This document shows, in pieces, positions 1 to 11,800 of a stretch of DNA of 30,745 bases. The notes below the pieces were generated by a model. It made no database searches. It saw nothing but the letters and a program-made list of their open reading frames with translations, and was not told the DNA's origin. Position 1 is the first letter of the stretch. Each line of letters begins with the position of its first letter. The stretch covers positions 4,813 through 35,557 of the forward strand of contig JBBBWG010001249.1 of assembly GCA_037176905.1 (NCBI GenBank). Direction: 5' to 3'. Source of the stretch: Azolla pinnata (Eukaryota; Streptophyta; Polypodiopsida; Salviniales; Salviniaceae). The translations under genes were made by a program, and so were the position numbers.

Positions 1-345
1 GGCTCAGATTGCATCATACCAGGCGCAGATTGCATTATACCAAGCTCAGGTTGCATTATACCAAGCTCAGATTGCATATTACCAGGCTCAAATTGCATTA
101 TACCAAGCTCAGATTGCATTATACTACGCTCAAATTGCATTATACCAAGCTCAGATTGCATTATACCAGGCACAGATTGCATTATACCAAGCTTAGATTG
201 CATTATACCAAGCTCGGATTGCATTATACCAGGCTCAAATTGCATTATAGCAGGCTCAGATTGCATTATACCCGGCTCAGATTGCAGTATACCTGGCTCA
301 GATTGCATTATACCAGACTCGGATTGCATTATACCAGCTTTCAGA
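1..345. repeat. 21-bp tandem satellite array
   Basis: About sixteen copies of a 21-bp unit close to agctcagattgcattatacca run from the left edge of the window, so the array probably continues outside it. Because 21 is a multiple of three and the unit lacks a plus-frame stop, the array reads as one open frame with a seven-residue period (LRLHYTK-like). There is no splice context, no recognisable domain and no codon logic beyond the repeat, so this is read as noncoding satellite DNA. Units differ by one to three bases, which suggests moderate age. Confidence 0.9.
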
Positions 346-1370
346 TTGCATTAAGCCAAACTCCCATTGATACAAAGCCATCAGTCTTGATTTACTTGAA
401 TGTTAGAGAGATCGGTTCCAACTTCCGCCTGCTTACCGACTAATGCATGCCCTTGGTATCGATGCAAGTTGCACACGCACGTTGCTTGTATTGGTACATG
501 CTGGCGTTTTGAAAATTAAGCAAGGCGCCAACAAGGTTTTGCATACAGATTCGTCATGCCTTTGGGTTCGCCCCAGGCGCTAGCCATCGATTTCAAGCTG
601 AGCACCTCGCCACTGTCTAGCGATACAACACAAGTTGTCGCCAATTTCGGGCCAACCCTTGTACACAGATTACATGCCCGATAATTGATTTATGCCTGAC
701 GATTGGCCCAGCATTCAAACGATACTAGTGACATTTCAAGCAAGCCGCATACGAATGTCGGCCAATATCGAAAGCAAGCGAATCAGCTAAACGATTCGAT
801 TGGTTGTTCAGCAGCTAATTCGCAATTTCGTTCCAAGAAATTCTTTATATCGACCACAATGTATTGGCCAATTCCGTTTAACCAACCACTAGGTCAGTCT
901 CTGGTTTCATGGGTTGCTTCTAACCGACATCTAATAAAAAAACCCACTCCTTACATCGAATCTCTGCTTTTTTTCTCCTTTTCTAAGTTCCCATTATCTT
1001 ACTTTGTTCACATTATTAGACAACTTCGTGATCGCGAAACTCGGGGAGTTGTACGGTTCCTCATCTTCCTAAAGTTACTCGACGATTCCTCAATGTTACT
1101 GCTCCCCACTATGATTCCGCCTATGACACTGCAATCTTCCGATGTCGAGATTACCGACTAAAATAACATCTTTTCAAAACAAAAACAAAAAACACAATGG
1201 AATCCAAAGCGATGATCATGTTCTGAATAGATTAAATTACCATCATAAAGCTCACAACATATGTCAATTCCATCCAATTTTGGGTTCTGGATTCCTGAAC
1301 ATGAAAAATCATGCACAAGTCTTTTGCCTCCGATTCTCTCCTCCTCTACTGCAGCTAATATATAGCTAGC
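346..1370. repeat. Dispersed repeat, copy A (unclassified)
   Basis: This stretch aligns by eye with 6995-8060. Shared landmarks in the same order are a gatacaa-gcc block, an acatgcc...ttgatttatgcc block (672-695 against 7493-7519), a block around cagctaat followed by a gaccacaat segment (815-860 against 7640-7690), and a gttgtac...ttcc...atc block (1048 against 7972). The two copies are clearly diverged, with indels. No coding domain is visible; the short open frames here are not supported as genes. It may be a non-autonomous transposon or a piece of a larger element, but no terminal repeats were identified. Confidence 0.6.
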
Positions 1371-1626
1371 TGTTGAAAAATCCTCCTATTTTCTCACCCA
1401 TAATCAAAACACACATGGCCATGTCATAGTGTTTTTTTATCTGTTGGTGAAAGAACCCATTGATTCTATTCTTTCATTCACTCCGATCGATTGTCCACTA
1501 TCTGTTTTCTTCATGATTATTATACAAGGGTTTTTTTTTTAGCATCATTAGAAAGCAAAAGATCTATAGACAAAACAGATGAAGTTTTTGCCTCAGACTC
1601 ATCTACTCATCCTCATGTTAGGAAAA
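1371..1626. other. AT-rich spacer, nothing recognised
   Basis: AT-rich intergenic DNA with short T runs (for example near 1511-1520). No coding frame, hairpin or repeat was recognised. Confidence 0.5.
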
Positions 1627-2690
1627 CATTTTTTATCATCCGAAAGTAGAACAACAAAGACATGGACAACCTAGACGCACAAAAAGATAGACAAGCAAAC
1701 TAAGTAATAGACTACAACTTATTAGATGTGCGTTTTACACAATTTTTCACAAGAAAACTTCATTGTCTGTGAGAAAACCCAGACTTTTTTGGAGGCCCTT
1801 TTGACACCAAAAGAAATCATCCATACCTTGGTTTTGTGGAAAGGAGCCGGCTTCAAGATCTTTCTCCAAAGGTGCCGGGACTGGTGGTGGTATGGGGTGT
1901 AAGGGGGGGGCAAGAGGGGGTATGTAAATTGATGACAAGCTCCAATGGACGGTGGAAAAAACAAGTTTCATAAAAACTGCTGCCTTTCTTATCATCCAAA
2001 AATAGAAGATACAAAGACATGGATAAACTAAATACATATAAAAAGATGTATATATACATATACAAGCAACTAAGTAATAAACTACAACTTATTAGATGTG
2101 CTTTTTACACAATTTGCCAGAAGAAAACTTCACTTTCTGTGAGAAACCCAGACTTTTTGGAGGCCCTTTTTAACACCAGGAAATCATTCATACCTTGCTT
2201 TTGGGGAAAGGAGGCAGGTTTGAGATCTCCAAACGTGCCGCCAGGATTCGCGGCAAGAGGGGGGCAAGAGGAGTATGTATATTTCAAGGGAGGGAGGAAA
2301 AACAAGTTTCATAAAAACTGATGCCTTTTTTGTCATCCAAAAAGTAGAAGATACGAAGACATGGATAAACTAGATACACATAAAAAGATGCATATGTACA
2401 TCTACAAGCAACTAAGAAATAGGCTACAACTTATTAGATGTGCTTTTTACACAATTTGCCAGAAGAGAACTTCGCTTTTTCAGTGAGAAACCCAGACATT
2501 TTTGAGGCCCTTTTTGAACACCCAAAAGCAATCATTCAAAATTTTTTCATACCTTTTGCTTTTGTGGAGAGGAGGAGGCGGGGATCGGCGATCTCGTTCA
2601 CCAAACGCGCCGGGATCGGTGGTGGAATGAGGCGAGAGCACGGGGCAGGGTCAAACACACACAAGGGGTATGTATATGTATATGTATATC
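1627..2690. repeat. Three tandem ~350-bp units beside the P450 3' end
   Basis: Three diverged head-to-tail copies are anchored by tcatcc...gacatgg at 1636, 1992 and 2333 and by ctacaacttattagatgtg at 1712, 2082 and 2424, giving periods of about 340-370 bp. Each carries the same block reading, on the minus strand, roughly as KRASKKSGFLTE, but the frames differ and are broken between copies. The array stops just downstream of the P450 stop codon (2707), so part of it may lie in that gene's 3' UTR. No protein family was recognised. Confidence 0.8.
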
Positions 2691-2706
2691 GATGGCTAAA
2701 ACGCTG

Positions 2707-5226
2707 TCAAGGGAGAGGGTGGAAGGAGAGCTGCATTCCAAACTGGGGCTGGAGGGTGAGCACGGTGGTGGGGGAGTGGCAGTAGGAGGGCGAGACGCGG
2801 AAGCTGAACCTGCGGAGGATGGAGGCCATCACAAGCTTGGCTTCCATGGCGGCGAAGCCCTGGCCGATACAGACGCGAGGTCCCATGGAGAAGGGCAGGT
2901 AAGCTCCCATGGCGCGAGCTTGCCTTCCTGTTCCTCCCTCGTCGAAGCGATCTGGCCTGAACTCATCTGCATCTTCGCCCCAGTACTCGGCTTCATGATG
3001 CCACGCTACCACTGGGACGACTACCTCTGCCCCTGCCGGTATCATCACCACACCTCCATCTCCTCCCCCGCCTTCTTCTTCCCCTGACCCTGCCAGCCTC
3101 ACATCCCTCTTCGCCTTCCTCACCATCAGCACTGCTGGCGGGTACAGCCTCATCGTCTCGTTCAGCACCATCCCCACCTGTTTCAATTCAGCACAAAAAG
3201 AACATCCACAGACATCATTAATCAATCCACACACGTACACAGCACCAGCGAATGAGCAGTAAAAAGAATCATGCGCCCCTCCTCGAGACTGCGTTCTGGC
3301 TGTCAACTACTGTTCTCCCCCTCCGACTCTTTCCCCACAAGCTGCAACTCCCCCACATCTGTCTTGGAATGTGGCATATGTTCCCATCATGATTTCACAA
3401 ACCACTGGCTGTGGTTTAATAACCCTAAGCCCTAACCAGGAAAAGAAATAGCTAGTGGAATTCGGCTCGTGGTTTTTGTTAATACTGGTTGCTGAACTAA
3501 CAGATAATAGCCCTGCATTCCAGAATTCCCAAAAACAAAGATCCCCCTACCTACTGCTCTCTTTGCAGCTTCAGAACCACCCTCGCTTTTAATCTTCTAC
3601 ATGCAAGAAAATATGATCCACACACAGAAACACTTACGATCTTCATCTGGCTCAGCACATCAGCCGTTAGCACCGTTTCGCCCTCACCGCACAGCGCCAT
3701 TACCTCCTCCCTCGCTCTCTCTTGCCACTCCGGATTCTGGGCTAGTAGAAGGCATGCCCATGTGAGAACATTGGATGTCGTCTCGTGCCCTGCAAAGAAG
3801 AATGTCTTGCATTCTCCGATAATGTCAGGGATGCCCATTCTCGTTACATGCTTCTTCTTGGGTCCCTTGACTGTAGCTTCAGTGTCCCCTAGCCGGTTCG
3901 ATGCCATCATGAGTCCGAGCAAGTCACTGCCATATGATTCTTCTCCATCGCCCATCTTTACTGCAGACTGTAGACGCTCCTGGATAAGCTTCATAAGGAT
4001 TTGGTCAATCTCCCGGCTGAGCCTCCATCGATATCGATTTTGTGCAGTTGGAATGTATCTGCCACACAAGTTTCCAGTAAGCAAAAAGAAAAAACGTTGA
4101 AACAAACGATCTAAGGAAAAGCAAAAAGATATATTAAGCACAGATTATTTAGCTTACCCCATCCCTGGAATATACACTTTTAACAGGGCCTTATGAATGA
4201 TGACCTGTTGTTCATGTTGAAATTCGAAGACCCGCTTACCCTCTGCATAGCTGCTCCCGAACCCCGTATGAGCTATGACATCTGCAGTTAAGTTTCTGAA
4301 CTCTGTATGCACATCAAATTCATTACGGCCTTGTGCTATCAGCTCCGCCCATCTCTCAATCATTGTGTCTGTACATGCTGCCATCGTAGATACCATGACC
4401 TGTCCCATGTTGCAAGCATTATATCAATCAGACAAAGAAAGGGACAAACACATCCATTGGTATACCCACATACTCGTCATACATAGATGCACAGAAAGAA
4501 TGCTCAATGAATGTACTGCCGGCCTACCTTGAGCTTCTCCGGGAAGAAAGCTGGGTTCATGATGCGACGATGTTGGGCCCATTTCTCGCCCTCCAGCGTT
4601 ATCAATCCATTGCGAACCAAGTCATTCATGTCTTTCCTTCCAACAGACCTCAGATAATGGCCAAACTTAGAGGAGAGCACCTCCTTCGCTTGTCGTGGGT
4701 GGGTGAGGATGAATCGAGCTTGAGATCCATGCCAATATACCAAATTTGCACCTGAGCAACAAGAGATGTAGAAAAGGCGCAGCTATATTAGGCCTTGCAA
4801 AAAGCATGTTTAAAACTGGGAGGAGTGCACGAATCCCCGACCCCCCACCCCACAAAAAAAAAGAAAAATGTTAAATAGGATATGGGCAAAAGCGAGGAGA
4901 TTAAGATTACCATATCTCTTCTTCCATACATAGTAGTAGGGCATGATCCGTGGCCCAATGTTGTGGGTGATTTCTGGCATGGGCGATTTACGAGCTTCTC
5001 TCACCATTTCGGCCATCTCAGAGAGGTTCCCGTACATGAATCGGGCGGGGAGGCATGTAAAGCCTTGGGATACAAACTTCTGGCGTATCTGTCGAGGCCT
5101 TAACCACATCGACTCGAGCACTCCCCAGAGGGCATATGAGAGCAGGGAAGCCAGCAGAAGCAGCACCGAGACCACGAACTCTCTCGACCATAGCATAGGT
5201 AAGGACATCGGAGAAGGAATTTCCAT
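2707..5226 (-). CDS. Cytochrome P450, CYP72 clan (five exons, complete)
   Basis: Predicted 557-residue haem monooxygenase, anchored in the endoplasmic reticulum by an N-terminal hydrophobic helix (residues ~17-35, followed by WLRPRQIRQKF). Minus-strand exons: 5226-4911, 4751-4528, 4399-4158, 4058-3638 and 3177-2707. All four introns are GT-AG and the phases join cleanly. Diagnostic motifs are the C-helix W163xxxR (GEKWAQHRR), the I-helix oxygen-binding AGHETT (350-355), K-helix ETMR (408-411), a PERF-type FRPDRF and the haem loop FSMGPRVCIG (497-506, ligand Cys504). The pattern fits the CYP72 clan; the layout resembles CYP709/CYP735 (cytokinin hydroxylase type), but the family and substrate cannot be assigned. 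An odd Glu/Gly-rich insertion (about 432-443) sits in the beta-1 region, where relatives have a short turn. Nothing suggests a pseudogene. The neighbours do not indicate a biosynthetic cluster. Confidence 0.93.
3178..3637 (-). other. P450 intron 4 with two telobox-like motifs
   Basis: The largest P450 intron (460 bp), with donor GTAAGT at 3637 and acceptor CAG at 3178-3180. It contains aaccctaagccctaacc near 3421-3437, two AACCCTAA-like telobox cores. Teloboxes are usually studied in promoters and leaders, so an intronic pair may be chance. Confidence 0.6.
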
Positions 5227-5690
5227 GGTAAGCGATATCTAGCCACCGCAGATATGGTTTATTGGTGGTAGCCTGCTGTGACGTAAGGCAAGAGGGTGAT
5301 TATAAAGAATGCATAGGGGATCTACCTCTCACACACACCTGATAGCACTCCTTCATGATTCCTTTCACTGCACATGCACCGTTGAATGCAAGGATCTCAT
5401 GAGCCAAGATGATTCTGCCTCTCTCTCTCTCTTTCTCTCCCTCGAGCCTCAAGAAATATCCTCTCTAATAGATTAGCTTATCAACAATAGATTACTACTG
5501 AACCGCCTCTTTTTTCTGTTTCTGTGTTTCCCGTGAACCGAATACACCCAGTCACACTTCCCTCTTCCACAAGGAAGAAGCGATACTGCAAACATGAGGT
5601 GAACAGAAAGCCGGGGCTGATCTTTCTATGCATTGAATAACGTCAGAAAAAGAGCTAGAAACAAGAAGTCATCTTGTCTTTAAGAGATGA
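5227..5690. promoter_or_regulatory. Probable P450 promoter and leader region
   Basis: This 5'-flanking DNA of the minus-strand P450 has a weak TATA-like TTATAATC on the minus strand near 5299-5306 and a CCAAT core near 5260. A CT-rich tract lies at 5418-5448. The assignment rests on position; no transcription start can be fixed. Confidence 0.35.
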
Positions 5691-5739
5691 GAAGCCGCCT
5701 CGGAGAAAGGCATCTATCAACAGCCCCACACAGAGGCAG

Positions 5740-6500
5740 CTGACTATTTGTGAGCCTGTCCATGCTTACCACAAAGGTTCGAAAGCATCAGAACAGCAAG
5801 AATTCATGTGGAGGTTCACAGCCTCCATCGCTTCCACAACCGACATTGTTAGCCTGTCCATGCTTACAAGAAAGAACGTCCAAAACCATCAGAGCAGCAT
5901 GATCGATGTAGCGGTGCACAGCCTGCATCGTGCCACCAAAACCTTCCACAACCGACATCCTTACCATCCCCCCTCCATGCGACAAGATGTGGAAAACATG
6001 AGGGATCTTGTAAAAAACATCAGAGCAGCGTGAGATCGTATGGAAGCGTGCAGCCTCCATTCCACCAAAAACTTCCACAACCGACATCGTTTTAGCTCCC
6101 CCTCCATGCGACAGGATGTGGAACGCATGAGAGATCTTGTGAAAAAACATCAGAGCAGCGTGTGATCATATGGAAGTGTACAGGCCTCCATTGCACCAAA
6201 ACCTTCCACAACCGACATCGTCTAGCTCCCACTCCATGCGACAAGATGTGGAAAGCATTAGAGCAGCGTGATCATACGGAAGTGTATAGCCTCCATTCCA
6301 CCAAAACCTTGTGTGACCGACATCGTTTAGCCCCCGCCCCCCTCCCCCCTCGATGCTACAAGATATCAAAAACATCAGAGCAGCACGATCGTATGGAAGT
6401 GTAGAGCCACCCAAAACCTTCCACAACTGACATCAAGATGCAGGAAAACATCGGAGCGGCGCGATCATGTGGAGGCGTAGAGCCTTTCCATCCCACCACC
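5740..6500. repeat. ~105-130-bp minisatellite, about six units
   Basis: Tandem units are anchored by cttccacaaccgacat at about 5831, 5943, 6072, 6203, 6308 and 6418 (spacing 105-131 bp). Each also carries a catgcgacaagatgtggaa-like block and an agagcagcgtgatc-like block. Open frames on both strands across this region are repeat artefacts. The array lies about 0.5-1.3 kb upstream of the P450 start. Confidence 0.85.
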
Positions 6501-6654
6501 AAAACCTCTCCCACAAAAGGCAAAGCACGCCGAATCACAATGGCCTCGTGCTGATGATGCGTATACGATCCTCAACTGTGGGCTTGGGGGGCCAAAAGTA
6601 CAAAAGGGGAAACCAAAAGCGAGGAAGAGCTCTGCGTGACTTACATGAGAGGGG

Positions 6655-6765
6655 AGAGCTGTACAGAAGCAGAAGCAGAAGCAGAAGCAGCAGCACCAGC
6701 AGCACAGAAGCAGCACCAGCAGCACCAGCAGCACAGAAGCAGCACCAGCAGCACCAGCAGGGAGA
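6655..6765. repeat. AGCAGA / AGCACC simple-sequence tract
   Basis: Imperfect 6- and 9-base repeats (agcaga, agcaccagc) give Gln/Glu/Ser-rich reading on the plus strand and Leu/Cys-rich reading on the minus strand. Several frames are open at once, which marks low-complexity DNA and not a gene. Similar CTTCTG-type tracts occur in the leaders of the two genes starting at 12789 and 22223. Confidence 0.85.
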
Positions 6766-6784
6766 CTGTGGAGAAGATGATGCA

Positions 6785-6930
6785 GATACTATATATGTAT
6801 ATATATATATACTATGTATACTATGCATATACTATGTATATCTGTACTATCTATACTATGCATATACTATGTATATATATATGTATTATGTATATACATA
6901 CATGTATACATATATACATATACAAAAACA
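6785..6930. repeat. TATGTA/CATATACTATGTATA tract
   Basis: An AT-rich imperfect repeat of tactatgtata and gcatatactatg units runs into tatatacatacatgtata. It is internally palindromic and could form alternate structures. No gene is supported here. Confidence 0.8.
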
Positions 6931-6994
6931 GGAGGAGATCAAAATGTTGGCACTCAACCAAATTCTGCTATAGACCAAATTTTGATACCAGGCT

Positions 6995-8060
6995 CATCTA
7001 GATACAAGCCAAATCTATTGTTGATTTACTCCAAATCTACTCTTGATTTAGTCAGGCCCATGCTTGCATACAATATATATATATAGACAAAATCGGGTAT
7101 CGGTTTTTTTTTTCTTTTTAACACCGAGCACTAGCCAACCCCACTCGCTTATTACAAACCATCGTGTATAGATTCGACTAGTTTCGACCCCGAAGCTCTC
7201 GCCATAGCCAATGCATGCTCGACTTTCAGCAGCATTGCACTAGCTAGGTTTTTCCGCTTGCAGATACATCTGGTTTTTCGCGCCGACGTGTAAGTTGGCC
7301 ATGTTGCGTTTCCCAGCATAGGGCCCAATGTCGATGATGTGGGGCCGCGCCGCTGCCATTTCCAAAAGATACAAGCCAGAGTTTCACCGATTTATAGGCC
7401 GAAAATATCGGGCTGCATTTGCGTACGAATACATGCCTAACATCAATTGCTAGGTTGGTTCCAACTCACGCAGCCATGTCACACGCGCAGAGATACATGC
7501 CCCAATCTTGATTTATGCCAAAAATATTGGGGTAAGGTTGCATTAAGCCAACACTAGCGACATATTGGCAAATTCGCATACAAAGATGTGGGCTAGTACT
7601 GATAGCAACAAATTAGCTAAATGATTAATTGGTTGATTAGCAGCTAATTTGGGGTGTCCTATTTTAAAGAAATGCTACAAAGACCACAATAAATTAACCC
7701 ATTATGTTTAACAGATACCATAGTTGTGTTTATGGTTTTCTACTAAGTGGGTTTGGGCATGTCAACTAGCTATGGACAATCTTATCCTTAATAAAAGGTT
7801 ATCCTCCTCAATTAGAGCTCATCTATGGTTTTAGGGTTCATGCTTCACACCATGGACCATCCACTCCCATGCATGCCATCTTCCATTGAAACTCTTGCAT
7901 TTTTTTTTTCAGTGCTTGTTTAATCTTCTTTGCTCACATTAGAAAGAAGGTGGTAATCATGAAGCTTGGGAGTTGTACACTTCCATATCGATGGATCGGT
8001 GGAACTTATTCTGATACTTCGTATCTGTCGAGCAATGCGACTAATCCAAGCCCCATCTAC
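6995..8060. repeat. Dispersed repeat, copy B (unclassified)
   Basis: Partner of 346-1370, same orientation, with shared blocks in collinear order. It opens near gataccaggctcatctagatac, which resembles the end of the 21-bp satellite beside copy A, so the satellite may be part of the element. The following block matches the A copy's gatacaaagcc...gatttactt segment. No coding potential was recognised. Confidence 0.6.
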
Positions 8061-8899
8061 TTCTCATCTATCTAGTATATACTTATTGGCTATATCATCA
8101 GCATAACAACTTCTATTGAAAAGGTACCCACTAAAATTTGCAGAGATTGAACTCATGGCCTCCGTCGCCCCATTCTCTCTCACTGCTGCAAGCACCATTC
8201 ACCAGGTCTTTCAGCATTTAGCTGCTATTTCCAAACACATTCCCAGCATTCGAAATGCGGGAAATATGATCCAGCCCACAGCTTTCAAACACATGAGCAT
8301 CGAAAAAAAAGAACGACAATAATTTCTGAATTTGCCTGTCACAAGGGCAGCTCAGACTGCTGGCTACTTGTACTTGAAGAGTGCTTCCATTGCAGCTTTT
8401 GATCATATCCTTGGGATACCTTATTTTGACTGAGGTCCGCCTTAGGTGGGGACACACTTACTTTTATCCTCGAATTCTGCAGTAACGCATATCAGTTTGA
8501 ATGAATTACAGTGCCATTACCTCATGAATCCAAACAAATCGTACAACATACCTTTTACATTTTGGCTTTAGGTACCTAGAGAAGCTTCCGCATTGCTGTA
8601 GGTAGGGGTGTTCTATTTGTCTCCTGGATGGTTGTGCACACTTTAGGTGGCACGCCATTGAACAAGCTCGGAGAAAACATCTGGAAGAATAAACCATCCA
8701 TGGAAAGGCCAAGCATTTTCCTTCTTAGTACGTCCCGTAATCCATTGGCTGGCAAATCACAAAAATGCGACTGATTTCTATTCAGGCAAGCAATAGTGAC
8801 ATATTTCTAATAAAATGAATGAGAGGCATCCATGTCTTCCGACGAGTACACGCATGGGGGTTTCACTTTGGCGGCCAATGGGCAGCTTTGGGAAATAAT
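8061..8899. other. Intergenic DNA downstream of the acyl-CoA synthetase
   Basis: No gene is recognised. The part next to 8900 should include the 3' UTR of the minus-strand acyl-activating enzyme. The short open frames here (for example 8116-8322 on the plus strand) show no known domain. Confidence 0.45.
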
Positions 8900-11800
8900 T
8901 TACAGTTTGCTCATGGGATCTTTGGGTAAGCTTTTGGCTCGCTCCCGGAGGATGTACTTCTGGATCTTTCCAGTGGCTGTCTTAGGCAACTCTCCGAAGA
9001 CAACGACGCGAGGAGCCATGTACCGAGGCAGCCGTTCTCGGCAATACTGAATAATGGCATCAGCTGATACATTGTCACTTGTTGCATGTACAAATGCACA
9101 TGGGGTTTCGCCCCAGAAGTCATTGGGCTGAGCAACTACTGCAGCTTCAAGGACCTCCGGGTGGCTATACAGCACCGATTCCACCTCGATGCTGCTTATG
9201 TTCTCGCCACCTGAGATAATGATGTCTTTGGATCGGTCCTTGAGCTGAATATAACCATCTGGATGCATCACGCCCAAGTCTCCGGTGTGAAACCACCCCC
9301 CTTGGAATGCTGCCTTTGTTGCCGCCTCATCTTTGAGATAGCCTTTCATCAACGCAACCCCTCTGAGCACAACTTCGCCGATTGTTTTCCCATCACTCGG
9401 TACCCTTCTCATGGTGTCAGATTCGACCACGGCCGCTTCAGCCACAGCAAGGGTAGCTAATCCTTGTCGAGCTTTGAATGAAGCTTGCTCATCAGGCGAG
9501 AGGGAGTTCCATTCAGGGCGCCATCGGCAATACAATGCAGGGCCAAACGTCTCCGTCAGACCATATGAGTGGGTGACATCAAACCCTAAGTTCTTCATTC
9601 GAGAGAGAATTGTAGGGGAAGGAGGGGCACCCCCAGTCAGAACATGAACAGTCCATGGCGACGGCTTGAGATCACTGGGCCCTGCCGAGGTTAGAATTCC
9701 CAACACTGTAGGTGCACCACATAAATGGGTAACTGTGTGATCAGCTATAGCTTTGAATGCACTCTTGGCAGTAACATTCCGAATGCATACATTAGTTCCT
9801 GCCTGGGCTGCAATTGCCCATGTAAAGCACCATCCATTGCAATGGAACATCGGTACTGTCCACAGATAGACTGGAAAATCTGGCACTCCCCACATCATTA
9901 TTGAGATAAGTGAGTTTATATATGCACCCCTGTGGTGATAAACCACCCCTTTGGGTCTTGAGGTCGTTCCAGATGTATAATTGAGGCTTATCGTTTCCCA
10001 TTCATCTGTAGGCCACCGAAACTCGAACCCTGGGTCTCCTGCTTTTAACAAACTTTCATAATCAAGCTCTTTGGAATTGGACACAGTGGGTTCTTCTGCC
10101 AGTTGGTCAGGGATCACAATAACTATGGGCAACTCTGATACCTCGTGAGAGAAAATCTCTATTGCTTCCTGAACAAGGGGTAAATATTGATAGTCTACAA
10201 ACACTGCCTTGGACTCAGAGTGTTGTAAAAGGCTTGCCATTGTTTGTGCATTTAGGCGAATATTCAATGTGTTGAGGATGGCCCCTGCCATTGGAATACC
10301 GAAATGCATTTCGTACAAGGCTGGAATGTTGGGCGCCACTGCAGAAACCTATCAAAAAAATCAAGCCTTTGTTGGACTATTGACTCAAGTTTTCATACTT
10401 CTATGAGAAAATATTTAGTACTTGAAATCTAAAAGATGTCCCAACACCATAGAGATGGCCTGAGCTCATGCATACATTCAAACAGGCGGTTAAACAAGGC
10501 CTCAATTCACTGTTTTGAATGCTCGCATAATAAAGAGACCAGGTTCAATAAATGTAGTGTTCTTTTTCTCATTATTTCTGAACTGCTGTTGAAAGAAACA
10601 AAAATTCAGGTTAATGCAAGGTCAAGGGATGCTATGAACATACAGGCACACAAGGTACAACAGAAACTTTATATGCCACAACCTGAAACCTGCTAGAGTA
10701 ACCTAATAATGTGTTTATCTTAAGATGATAAGGTTGTTACTCAGATTAGTCTGCAATGGAAGGAAGGAGCTGAACTATTAATCTAACATACAGACTTATT
10801 GTCCCCACTAACGATATAGAGCACACCACATCAAGATACATGCAATTGTGCTTGAATCATGGTATTTTATTTAGGATTTGTTTCCACTCATCAGCAAATG
10901 TTTTGAAGCTTTTTCTTCTCCTTCTCATTTATCATCATTCTCGTAATAGTACTGATCCTCATAACCTCATAGTTAGCATCCATATTATCAGACTTAAGCT
11001 CCCTATCATCTCATTAAGCTCTCAAGAAATGTGGGAGATCCTGAGTTTGGATCATTGCAAACCATTTGAGCATCCTGAATATGTTGTTCTGCTATGGCTA
11101 TATTAATTTTGTGTCCAGTGCCTTGTAGGTTCTATGAAGTACTACTCAGCGTTTATGGCAAAAAAAACTACCGCTTAATACATTATAATCAGAAGAAATA
11201 TTGGAACCATCAAACGAAGGAATATATAACAACATGGACGTAAAGCCAGCGTTCGACCAGTTCATAGAATTAGAGAGGAGAGCACATCCATAAACTTAAA
11301 ACTGGATTGGATGCAAACTCTTTAGAGGAAGTCTAGGATGGATCCACGAAATGTCACTAAGTGTGGACGTTTAAAGTAACTTTAGAGGTTTAGAGAACTT
11401 GTAATCTCGATGCCTCTGACTGATTTCAATCACAAAACTTCAACATTAATAACTACAGTGAGCGGAAAATCATCTATTTCCAACAGTTTACACTAGGGGA
11501 AACAAATCCAGAGGATGTGTAAGAGCTCAACATTTCAATTGCTTTGGAAATAAAAGCTTAGAATTCTTCCAGAAGGAGCTTAAATTTGAGTATCATCTAG
11601 CTAAGTTGCAGGGAGTTCCAACATCTCGAAAAGAATTCCATTAGGGGATTCTGGGAGCTTTATCGAAAAGGATTCAATTAGAGATTCAGGCAGCTTTAGC
11701 ACTCAGCTAAACCGCTGGGAGTTCAACATTCAAAGGAAGTTGTATTAGAGCATTTGAAGATCTATAGCACGTTTAAAAACATTCATTTCACCATGTCATC

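Noticed and set aside
9-443. 144-codon plus-strand open frame
   Set aside because: It is the 21-bp satellite read in a stop-free register, with no domain or gene context.
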